DNA of 64,000 nt from Thunnus maccoyii (Eukaryota > Chordata > Actinopteri > Scombriformes > Scombridae): contig NC_056540.1 of assembly GCF_910596095.1 (NCBI RefSeq), forward strand, positions 20,050,501 to 20,114,500, read 5' to 3'. The notes beneath the pieces were generated by a model. That model ran no database searches. It worked only from the letters and a program-made list of their open reading frames with translations, and was not told where the DNA came from. How positions within the stretch are numbered: position 1 is the stretch's first letter; each line of letters opens with the position of its first letter. The position numbers and the translations under genes are program-made. Shown piece by piece: positions 25,601 to 39,822 of the stretch.

Positions 25601-26657
25601 CAGCCAGGAGAAGACCGTGAGCCTGAAGAAGGAGCCTCGGCTTTCCCTGGGCATTACCATTGCTGGGGGGAGAGACTGTCGCAGCCGCCTGCCTGTCTAC
25701 ATCACAAGTGTGCAGCCCGTCGGTTGTCTGCACCGAGATGGCACCATCAAAAGAGGTACAAAACAGCATCTGTGATTTTATGTTTTTAAAAAACAGAAAC
25801 TTCATGTTGTGGTTAAATGAAAATGCATAGGAAGGGGTTTATATTGTGAGTTTATAGATATAAAGAATGGGACCACTTCTCTAAATTCAAACTCAACTGA
25901 AAAATCATTTGTAGGTGACGTTCTGCTGAGTATCAACGGTGTAGACCTGACCCAGCTGTCATACAACGAGGCCGTTTCTGCACTGAAGGCACAGACAGCT
26001 CAGCCCCAGGTGGTGCTCCGTGTCATCCAGACCGTCTCCGAGGACTCAGAGGAGGACCCCGAGGCTGCCAACAAGGATGAAATGGACCCCATGGACGACC
26101 CACGAGAAGACGCCCTCAACTGGACTCCGCTGTGGACTCGCTGGCTTGGATTACCGAGGTACACACCCTGATTACCATCACTCAACCTGAATTCTGTTCC
26201 TCCACTTCACCTGTGCTCATTGCAAGACTTACCTCTGACTCTGTCTTTGTCATTCCAGCCCAATGCACTGGTGCCGGGACATCGTCCTGCAAAAGACCAA
26301 CAATGAGAGCTGGGGCTTCAGTATCGTCGGAGGCTACGAGGAGAGCCACGGCCAGCAGCCCTTCTTCATCAAAACCATCGTGCCTGGTACACCTGCTCAC
26401 TTTGACGGACGCCTTAAGTGAGTCAACCCCAGTTTGACACCCGTAACATGACATTATCGACTCTTGTGTCCTTTCATCACTCTTACTCCACATTCACCGA
26501 TGGGCTGTGGTTTCTCTCCAGGTGCGGTGATGAGATAGTGGCGGTCAACGGAGCCACAACAGTGGGAATGAACAACTCGTCTCTCATCCCCATGCTCAAG
26601 CTGCAGAAGAATAAAGTCACGCTGACTGTGGTGTCGTGGCCTGGGAGTCTGGTGTAG
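17695..26657 (+). CDS. lnx2b: LNX-family RING/PDZ E3 ubiquitin ligase (LNX2 type), nine coding exons
   Basis: Ligand of Numb protein X: a cytoplasmic and membrane-associated E3 ubiquitin ligase that binds partners through PDZ domains and, in the founding members, ubiquitinates Numb. Coding exons are 17695-18101, 19494-19687, 21491-21690, 23018-23449, 24515-24661, 25581-25755, 25915-26158, 26259-26417 and 26522-26657. Phases agree at every junction and the sum is 2094 nt (697 aa plus stop), close to human LNX2 (690). Domains: RING at residues 50-87, NPAF motif at 192-195, and PDZ domains near 214-298, 339-424, 472-556 and 606-693. The C-terminus VVSWPGSLV closely resembles the human LNX2 end. 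The end of exon 2 is uncertain: 19678 also keeps the frame. LNX2 rather than LNX1 is inferred from NPAF and overall similarity. The 'b' paralogue is inferred from linkage to chic1 and cdx4. Confidence 0.9.
18445..18840. mobile_element. lnx2b: interspersed repeat with CTAAGCTAAGCTAACC text
   Basis: Located in the lnx intron after the RING exon. It contains CAGTCTTTATGCTAAGCTAA, CTTCTCATCCAACTCTCAAC and the terminal CCCAAAATGTCAAACCATTC. I recognise this order from many percomorph introns; class unknown to me. Confidence 0.6.
19494..19687 (+). CDS. lnx2b: lnx exon 2 (linker with NPAF Numb-type motif)
   Basis: The acceptor is TTTCCCAG at 19493. The exon encodes a basic then acidic linker ending in [17 protein letters not shown] aligns with the NPAY/NPAF motif that binds the PTB domain of Numb in LNX proteins. 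Two donors fit the required phase: GTATGG at 19688 (used here, giving FEESEDDNTP) and GTGAGG at 19679 (a stronger donor, giving FEENTP). The open frame runs on to 19908, but that part is intron read-through and does not resemble LNX. Confidence 0.75.
19688..21490 (+). other. lnx2b: lnx intron 2
   Basis: 1.8 kb intron, apart from the MITE at 20971-21322 mostly plain AT-rich sequence. The open frame continuing from the exon to 19908 has no LNX similarity. Confidence 0.6.
20971..21322. mobile_element. MITE with TTAA ends (piggyBac-like)
   Basis: The left end TTAAAGGATAATTC and the right end GAATTATCCTTTAA are perfect inverted repeats of 14 bases if the TTAA is counted. TTAA at both outer edges fits a TTAA target duplication. 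352 bp, no coding capacity, in lnx intron 2. Confidence 0.75.
21491..21690 (+). CDS. lnx2b: lnx exon 3 (first half of PDZ1)
   Basis: The acceptor is CCCTCCAG at 21490 and the donor GTGAGT at 21691. It encodes ELGLRIVGG (the PDZ carboxylate-binding loop and strand B) followed by [19 protein letters not shown] and GDHILE, as in LNX2 PDZ1. It ends at a codon boundary. Confidence 0.92.
22613..22641 (+). repeat. 29-base T homopolymer
   Basis: Uninterrupted T-run in lnx intron 3. It could be a retroposon poly(A) tail on the other strand, but no body is recognisable. Confidence 0.9.
23018..23449 (+). CDS. lnx2b: lnx exon 4 (end of PDZ1, linker, most of PDZ2)
   Basis: The acceptor is TTTCCAG at 23017 and the donor GTATTT at 23450; 144 whole codons. 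It completes PDZ1 ([20 protein letters not shown]), then has a Ser/His/Asn-rich linker of about 40 residues, then PDZ2 with [28 protein letters not shown] and [12 protein letters not shown], very close to human LNX2. Confidence 0.93.
24515..24661 (+). CDS. lnx2b: lnx exon 5 (end of PDZ2 and linker)
   Basis: The acceptor is GTGTGCAG at 24514 and the donor GTAATA at 24662; 49 codons. It finishes PDZ2 ([13 protein letters not shown]) and encodes an Arg/Glu-rich linker ending in RRRSTYMK. The donor is weaker than the others but keeps the frame with the next exon. Confidence 0.85.
25581..25755 (+). CDS. lnx2b: lnx exon 6 (PDZ3, first part)
   Basis: The acceptor is TTCATACAG at 25580 and the donor GTACAA at 25756. 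It encodes [36 protein letters not shown] and TIKRG, matching LNX PDZ3. It ends in phase 1, which the next exon (G|GT) completes. Confidence 0.92.
25915..26158 (+). CDS. lnx2b: lnx exon 7 (end of PDZ3 and acidic linker)
   Basis: The acceptor is TTTGTAG at 25914 and the donor GTACAC at 26159. It encodes [20 protein letters not shown], a strongly acidic linker ([11 protein letters not shown]) and the Trp-rich stretch [13 protein letters not shown] that precedes PDZ4 in LNX2 (human SWSPSWVMWLGLP). Confidence 0.92.
26259..26417 (+). CDS. lnx2b: lnx exon 8 (PDZ4, first part)
   Basis: The acceptor is CATTCCAG at 26258 and the donor GTGAGT at 26418. It encodes [39 protein letters not shown], nearly the human PDZ4 text. 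The two short introns flanking it (100 and 104 nt) are typical of compact fish genes. Confidence 0.93.
26522..26657 (+). CDS. lnx2b: lnx exon 9 (end of PDZ4, stop)
   Basis: The acceptor is TCTCTCCAG at 26521; the stop TAG is at 26655-26657. It encodes [42 protein letters not shown]. The final residues LV are conserved in LNX2. Confidence 0.94.
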
Positions 26658-28160
26658 CAAAAAAGAAACTCACTCACTCTTGTTTTCCTTTCTCTCACTC
26701 TGTTTGGTGTGCACACAAACATGTACGTGTTCAGCGGCATTCCTTGCAAGGCCACTCACTGTCCCTGCCACTTTGTTAGGTTACTTTGTTGTAAGGGCTT
26801 TTTATCAGCTATGTAATACAGAACATGTGTGTACTTAAGAATCACCCCCGTGCACAGAAGAAATGACTCTCACAAGCATAATCTCGGCAGTTACCTGTTT
26901 GGTTGTAATGTCTGGTGCATGCAAAGGACGTTGATTGTGTAACTCGGTGAACACTTTGGGGTTTATTCAGGGTGCAAACATGATGACAATCAGTGAATTA
27001 TATGCAAGGAACAAAGTGGAAGGATTGTTATTTTATTGGAACACCTTTTTGATCCTTTTCTGAAGCTCAGTATATTTTTGCTTACCTGTTAAATGATGTT
27101 ATCATTTGTTAGTCACGACTTGATTCAAGTAATTTGCATAAACAGCATCCAAAGATGAAATACGGTGCAAATATGTAGACTTATATATAGATGAGTACAT
27201 ATATCAAAATGACTCCTGACTGTATAGACTGATGCCAAAGACACAAAAATCATCCTGTCATATACCTGTTATACCACTAGTGTGATTTTATCAACTTTAT
27301 TTTTATTGCACTTTTTAAAACCTTGCAACAGAATGCTTTAAGTAGGATAATAAAGCCATTATGGAAATTTGAGTAACGAATCAAACAGTCACATTTTCCT
27401 ACAGACGATTTGCTGGAGTTGACTCAAGCTGCATTCAAGTTCTTAAGGGCTTAAAAGGTTGGGAATACTTATAATGCAAAGATACTGTCCTATCCAAGTA
27501 ACCACTTATATTCCACACACTCCTAAAATTAATAGGAAACCTGTATAAACCATTTAATTGGGATTGCACTGGCAGGAAACTGCTTGGGTCCAAGTTTATT
27601 TCCTGTCAGCTGTTGATACTTGTAAACAGTGCAGCAGGAAATACGTTTGGACATATTTAGAAACTGTGAGTTGGTGAATAGAAGGTAATATTAAGGTATC
27701 ACAATCCCATTGCGGATGTTTGTTTTTTCTTTCTTTAAAAGGGTTTGTCAATAAATAAAGACGTTCAACAGCTTTTCATTTATTAATTGATACATGTAAA
27801 ATTGCCAGTGCTCTGTATTTATTTTGAAATTATATAATGGCTCATACTGAATGGCTTTGATAAGTGAGTGCTTTGTAGACACTGAAGGACAAACCAGAAT
27901 GTACACTTGCCTTAAATGTCCACAGTACCAAAATGTTTTTTCCCCTCATGATTGTTGCGGCCTTGTTAAGATCATTTGTGTTACCTCTTTCTTTTTATGT
28001 CGACACATTCCCAGTGGCCTTTCTTGTATTGATACAAGACATTATTGAACAGTTCAGAATATTGTTTTCAAGTCCGGCTGTGAAATAATAAAGTTGGTAA
28101 TATGTGCGTTGGCCCCGTCCGCTGTTTCATCACGTTCAATAAAAGCATAACAAATGATGC
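26658..28160 (+). terminator. lnx2b: lnx 3' UTR with several candidate poly(A) signals
   Basis: AATAAA hexamers occur at 27349-27354, 27750-27755, 27754-27759, 28087-28092 and 28138-28143. Any of them could end the transcript; the overlapping pair at 27750-27759 is the best-looking cluster. No other coding signal is seen in the stretch. Confidence 0.45.
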
Positions 28161-29904
28161 TGTTTCTCTGTTTATCGTGGCTTCTAACTGCACTGCTGGG
28201 GATCAGTTGTCTAAAGCGGTATGAAGCTGTTCTGGGAAGATCACACAGAAAAGGCTTTTTGGGGAGGAAGTTAAAGAACAAGAACAAATAGATTCACAAT
28301 ATTTTATATATACATCTTCAGTGTGAGGGAAATGACACAGACTCACTGCAACTTACAAGTTAATTTCATTGTACAGTAAATTACTTGACTTAATGAGCTG
28401 CTTTTTGTTCATCATCATTTTGATCCAATGCTTTTTTTTTCTTTCATTTTTGGTGGTTTTGGCTGATTAGAAAATAACATTTAGAGTAAACCACAGCATG
28501 AATGCAAATGGTTGAAATTATTTACAACCATAAATGTCCACTACACTGCACAGTCTGTTCATGGCTCAGTGTGACCCCTAGTGGACAGAAACTGCATGAA
28601 ATAAAGAGATGATTCAGGTTATGTTCATTCTTTAGCTTTCAAAATTACAATCAATCAATTTTAGACAACTGAAACACTCCTAAAATGTATTTTTTATTTC
28701 CACATGACACTTGATTACGTGATATGTCCATGCATGCAAAGTTAAAGATGATCAAACTTAGTGCATATTCTTATAAAGTCTGTGCACCACACAGGATCCA
28801 ATGAGACACGGAGCATCTGAATACTGCACAGTGTGTACATAGGCGGCAGGGTTCAAGTGTGTCAATATCTGCATGTACAAACACACACACACGAGTTCTT
28901 GACTTTCTAACACTCTCTCTATCACACACACACGCACCCAGACACATTTGTGTTTGTGCTTGTAAACACACGAGGCTGTAAGACCAGTACAACTTGCTAG
29001 GAATGTAAAAAGTACACATGCAGGTCACACAGACACTCAGCATAGTGTTATTGATATGCAGTATGAGCAGCAACCCTCCATAAAGGTGACAAGTGTCAGA
29101 ATACAATGTATGATTTACTTCTGTTAATGTAAAAAGACCTTTGTGCTGTTTGCTAATTGTAAATTTGTTTACATCTAAATACCTTTCAGAAAATTCAATG
29201 TACCAAAGTTTGCTTGTAAACTGTCAGGATGTAGAGACACGCAGCCTAGTTTTCATGCATTTTTAAAAATGTTATAACTATTTCTAAATGTATGTGCTGT
29301 TTTTTTCATAGGAAATCCTTAATTAATTCAACAAATAAGCTTCTTGGCTAAATCTTCTGAATATATACCGTAATGCTGTTAATAATTCTTTTCCAAATCA
29401 ACTAAAACTAATGCTGACAGCTACTTGAGTTCAAACTCTTAAGAGCACTGGTGAAGCACTGTGCTGAAAACCTCTGTCTAAACAAGGACAGACAATGTGA
29501 AAACAATAAAACAAAGGACCATAAAACCAGCCACACTGAAGTGAAGCCCACTGCTTTAGTATTCGGGGGTTGTGGTGAGATGCAGCGGTCTGGTTCAGTA
29601 TTCTCTGCTCTCTGACCACTTATCCAACATTAGAAAGTAACAGCAGGTTATGGTAACAGTACTCATTCCTGAGTTTTACAAAAGTGTCGAGTAATTGCAG
29701 GCTGTCTTGTTAAAGTTAACGATTCAACACCTTGTTAAACATGACAAATTGCCACATTTCTGATAGCGGGGCTGCAGGCTTTGAGGAAGAAGGTCTATAA
29801 TGATCTGTTTTGTTGTTTTTTTTTTTTACAAAGATGACACATCATTCATGAAGCGTTTTAAACAGAATTGTTTCAAATTAAAATAAAAATAAAAAGATAA
29901 CAGC
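28161..29904. other. gap between convergent lnx and chic1 3' ends
   Basis: AT-rich, with short CA-rich stretches near 28880-28935. I see no gene. Either 3' UTR may extend into it. Confidence 0.5.
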
Positions 29905-31328
29905 AAAGAAAAATCAAAATCGACAATTTATTTTCTCTCTCCATAGGGATTAAGTCATCATGACAAACATTTACAAGAATTGTAACAGGGACAATACTGG
30001 GTGGAGAATTTCAAATCTCCTTTGTATAAGAGAACAGATTTCAACCTGTACTTCTCTGTGGTTCCACAACTACTCCAGAGGCACTCTAATACAAAGCAAT
30101 GCAGCAATCTCTTGACAAAGATGCAGGAAAATAACACTAACACCGGACAGAATGATTGAAACAAAGGAGCCATCTGCTCAATACGCCATGTACGGTAGAC
30201 GAGTGTGCTTCCTAACACATCAGGAGGACCAAGAACACCACAGGGAAAAGTACAAAACTATAAAAAAAAAAATTAATGCAAAGTTGGGATAAAATAATTG
30301 AAAAAATATTTAATAAATGAGCGGAAGTGCAGAGTTCAAATCGTTACTTTCCAACTGCATCTTGAACGGTCTCACCGAATGTCATCTTCATTGGCAAAAA
30401 AAAACCACATGATAAAATGCACTGCTGTTGTCACTGGATGAATATTCAGGATGCATGAAATGCTGAAATCCTGACTTTCTATCGGGCTCAAGTGCAATTA
30501 TCAGTCCTAACTGTGGCATCATGTACATTGTAACTATATGGCTTACAAAGGTAAACAGGTCCATATAAACTAGAAAGGTACATAGACATCTTTCATTAAT
30601 CAAAACTATAGTACAGTAATATATTGGCAAAAAAAAACAACAACTAAAGAGCTAAGTAATTTTATGTAAACAATGGTATACCACTGTACAGCTTATCCTA
30701 ACATGGTATTTACAGGTCAACTTCCTTTACTAGCTAGTTCCCATGTACAGAGGGTTAAATGTAAAGAAAACACACAGGGTGATGGCGTACACCGTACATT
30801 AGGCAATTTCAACCGTCCCATCTACTTGCAAAGATTCAAAGAGGGGAAACCCAACAAACAGCACTGGAATCTACAGACTTGTTGAATCACCCGATGCCTT
30901 CGTCCTCCTGTTAACATATTTTTTTTTATAAAATCATACATAAGGCAAGGATACTTGAGGAAGGTGGAGGCATCACATTCTTTGCAAGGATTCACTGATA
31001 TAATAGATGGGATACAGGCTGATGGTTCTTTGGGGTAAATGCACTTTTCGAGAGTTACGTTTTGTTTTTTTTTCACTCATTTGTCACATGTAACAAAAAC
31101 ACATCAGAGTGCAACAAAAGGGGACATGTCCTAGTTCTGTCGGGAAAATGTGCAAAATCTGCTCTAAAGCAAAGTGACAGTGTTGCAAATTCTAATGTAC
31201 AAGGTACTGGGAGATGTACAGGGTCGTCACGAGAGACACCAGTGCAGACCCTTATTCCAACATACTGTATATACAAGGCACTAAGGATAAGATTCAAGGG
31301 CCACACGTCCGGTCTGTTAACAGCCTCC
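29905..31328 (-). terminator. chic1: chic1 3' UTR and poly(A) signal
   Basis: About 1.4 kb lacking coding features, with AATAAA on the - strand at 29932-29927. Two Pumilio-type octamers (TGTANATA, - strand) occur at 31275-31268 and 30714-30707. The end point is inferred from the hexamer. Confidence 0.5.
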
Positions 31329-36836
<5,508 letters not shown>

Positions 36837-36999
36837 GTTGGGTAGTAAGACGCTCATGACGTCTCCGACGGGGACGCGCACGGACGCACGAGCGCGCGCG
36901 GAGCCGGAGTTTGTAAAGTAATCAGATGAGAAGAAAACTAATCAATCACTAATGTTACTCACTGTTTTCATCTTAAAGTTATCAATTGTTACTCTGACA

Positions 37000-38470
37000 G
37001 TGTGAGTCACACGTCTCTAAACTATGTTGTTAACTTTTTTATTTGATAGGGAAAATGTTTTACTTACAAACGGAAGTTTTTAGGTTTCCAACCGTCTTTC
37101 CCTCCTTTTTTGGACTGAGTTTAACTCTTTCTCTAACAAACAGTAAAGAAGCATCAGGTTCATAAAATTTAACAGAAATATATTCGATGAAACTCCCAGA
37201 GGTCAAATTAATCGCCATTTTCTAATGTATGTCTTTATTTTATTGTATTCTTTTAAGGACCTTTTAATCTTTTAAAAAATATTTTTATTATTCTTATAAT
37301 TATTTTATTTTCAACTTATTTTGAATATTCATGTGTCTCTCATTGCATTGATTTATATTGTTTTTATCCCTTATTTAAAAAAAAAAATATTTATATACTA
37401 TTTTTTGTTGTTATCAACACTCCTTTATTGTGTTGTGTACTTGTTTTGTGCCTGATGTAATATGTACAATTTTTTTCTTGAATAAAGTTTTGCAGTATAA
37501 ATAAATAAATAGATAATTTTACATTAATGAGACATGACAGGAGTCAATAAGATAACTGACGTATTTACTTTTTCTTCGACATTAGAAATGATAAATTCTG
37601 CAGTTTGCATCAGAGATAATTAAGTTCTTCAGTCATGGACACGAGGTCAAAGTCGGGAAAAGTCCTTTTCCTTAAACAGCCAGTCTAGCCACATGACAAT
37701 TAACATGTCACTTCAACTAATTACGCATGAACCTACACTTTGAACCCAAAAGCCTCAACTTTCGTTGCTTTAAATGCTTTACAGTGTCTTACGTTTAGTA
37801 ACCTATAACAGACAAACTACCTGAAGTATATGGACAAAATATTTCACAATATATTGGATGTATTGGATTAACTGACAATAAATACGAAATCTAAGGGCAC
37901 TTTATGATGACATATTACCCTATTTGACATGTGTTCAAAAGCCAGAAAATGTTATTCTATTTTAACGAGTGTTAAATCAGATTAGTGTTATATTGTAAAG
38001 TGTTAAATTGAATAGAAAAACTAAACCCCATCAGTTTAATTGCTGTATTCATTTGTGGACACTCACACTGGTTCTGGTTAAAGTCGCAAGTGAAACTATT
38101 TCAGAGATAACTGACAACAAATTTGCCTCGACTGTAGGCTCCACATTTACATAAGATGCAGTATAAAGTCTGGTCATTCTCCTTTCCTAATGTTTTGTCT
38201 TCAGAAATGAAGCTAACATCTATTCTATCAAAAGTTTGGAAAGTAAAGATAACAAGTAGGTGCGTTGAATTGACATATATGTCAATTTTATCACCTTTCG
38301 AAAACAATATGTTACAGCTATACATGTTTTACTCTTGATAGGTCTGTATGTTGATTGTTTTGGACATTTTTAGATCTTTTTTCTCTTTTTTCCGGAGAAG
38401 CCTGTTAGTATTTAATAGATTTTTGAAATTAGCAACAGAATAAGAAACCTCCATCTAGCTTCAAACTGCT
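37000..38470. other. chic1-cdx4 intergenic sequence
   Basis: AT-rich; no exon or known repeat recognised before the foldback element. A stray AATAAA-rich patch lies near 37480-37510. Confidence 0.45.
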
Positions 38471-38474
38471 GAAC

Positions 38475-38945
38475 TGAAGAGAAGAACAGCTTTATGTTGA
38501 GACCAACGCGTTTCGGCTTGTGGCTTCATCAGGGTCAACACGCTGCAAAACACATTTAAATAAGATTTAAGATAGGAAATCTTGTCTAACAAGTGTGTGT
38601 TTGTATATGATTGGTTGTATTATACATATATTGTAAACCTTTGTAAATGATTTTTTATTTCACACCTATCCTATTTAAATGTTTCTTTGTAGTTTGTGTT
38701 GCCTGCTGACCCTGAAGGCCACAACTCGAAAGAAACATTTAAATAAGATGAAACAAAAAATCATTTACAAAAGTTGAAAAAAATATACAAAATACAACCA
38801 GTCATATACATACACGTAGTTGTTAAACAAGATTTTTTACCTTAAGTGTCGTTTAAATGTGTTTTGCAGTGTTTTGACCCTGATGGAGCCACAAGCCGAA
38901 ACGCGTCTCCGAATAAAGTTGTTGTAGTTTCAGACTTCTTTCCTT
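38475..38945. mobile_element. large foldback (palindromic) element with AACGCGTTTCGGC ends
   Basis: The left arm (about 38475-38689) and right arm (about 38729-38945) are inverted copies. The ends read GCGTTTCGGCTTGTGGCTTC on the left and the reverse complement GCGTTTCGGCTTGTGGCTCC on the right. Both then share ATCAGGGTCAA and GCAAAACACATTTAAA. The inner ends share AAATGATTTTTT and TTTAAATGTTTCTTT. By eye the arms are roughly 75-80% identical. The 40-bp loop contains GACCCTGAAGGCCACAAC, another version of the end motif. Confidence 0.8.
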
Positions 38946-39044
38946 CTTCATGCACACTGGAAGAAGGTGAACAATAGATGCACTGTTCAAAACAGATAGA
39001 TAGATACACAATTCAAAAGACAGAAATGACAGAAAACGACAGGT

Positions 39045-39588
39045 TTACTGCAAAAAAAGCAATTTATTTACATTTTTGAACGTTGCCATCAAACGACCCG
39101 TATCATCAACAGCTGCTCGCTTTTCTTTTCCCTGCTTTCACTAAAGAGGATAAATTGTGCTGAAAAACTGGTGTGAATGATTTGTCAAGTCAAAGCAGTT
39201 AGTCCACAGTGTGACATCCAGTTTAAAACTTCATTTTAAAAAAAAAAGGTCCCTGAATTCTCATTTTTTTATTCACAAACACATACACGTCATCACATAC
39301 AAAAAGGATATTTATATCTTATCAACTCACAAACAATTTAAAGCTTTTAAGTTTTGAAACACGTTGATTTTTTCGTTTTTTTTTTAAAATCCCCCATTTT
39401 ATTAGAACTATTCTATTTAAAAAAAGCGATATTTCAAGAGCCTCCAGCATTTCGTTGCTGTAAATCAAATCTTTATCCACAGCTTGGTGCTTCAGGACGT
39501 GAGCTGATCCTCTGGCTGCCTATCAAGTGTCCTGTCAGCGTGTCGGAGTGCTCAGTTATGTTATGATGGTCCAGAGGGTGAAACTCTT
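39045..39588 (-). terminator. cdx4: cdx4 3' UTR and poly(A) signal
   Basis: AATAAA on the - strand at 39068-39063 is followed at once by a short A/T-rich stretch. It sits about 520 nt after the stop. Nothing else is seen in the stretch. Confidence 0.55.
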
Positions 39589-39822
39589 TCACTGAGTCAC
39601 AGTCACTGGTTGTATATTCCTGATAGATGGCAAGGTGTTCATTCCCTGTGGAGGGTACAGAGAGCCGTGGATGTCTGTGGGGCTGAGGGACCCCGGCACC
39701 GGCAAAGGGCTCACTGAACCCGGGTCACTGTGCACAGAACCCCCGCTGCCGTCAGACTGACCCATCTTCTTCTTGATGAGCTTCCTCTCTTTGGCTCTGC
39801 GGTTCTGAAACCAGATTTTCAC
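39589..39822 (-). CDS. cdx4: cdx4 exon 3 (recognition helix, C-terminus)
   Basis: The acceptor is CACTCTCAG and the stop TGA is at 39591-39589. It begins [20 protein letters not shown], then a Ser/Pro/Gly-rich tail of about 55 residues ending QPVTVTQ. Confidence 0.95.
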   Translation of the reverse strand: MKIWFQNRRAKERKLIKKKMGQSDGSGGSVHSDPGSVSPLPVPGSLSPTDIHGSLYPPQGMNTLPSIRNIQPVTVTQ

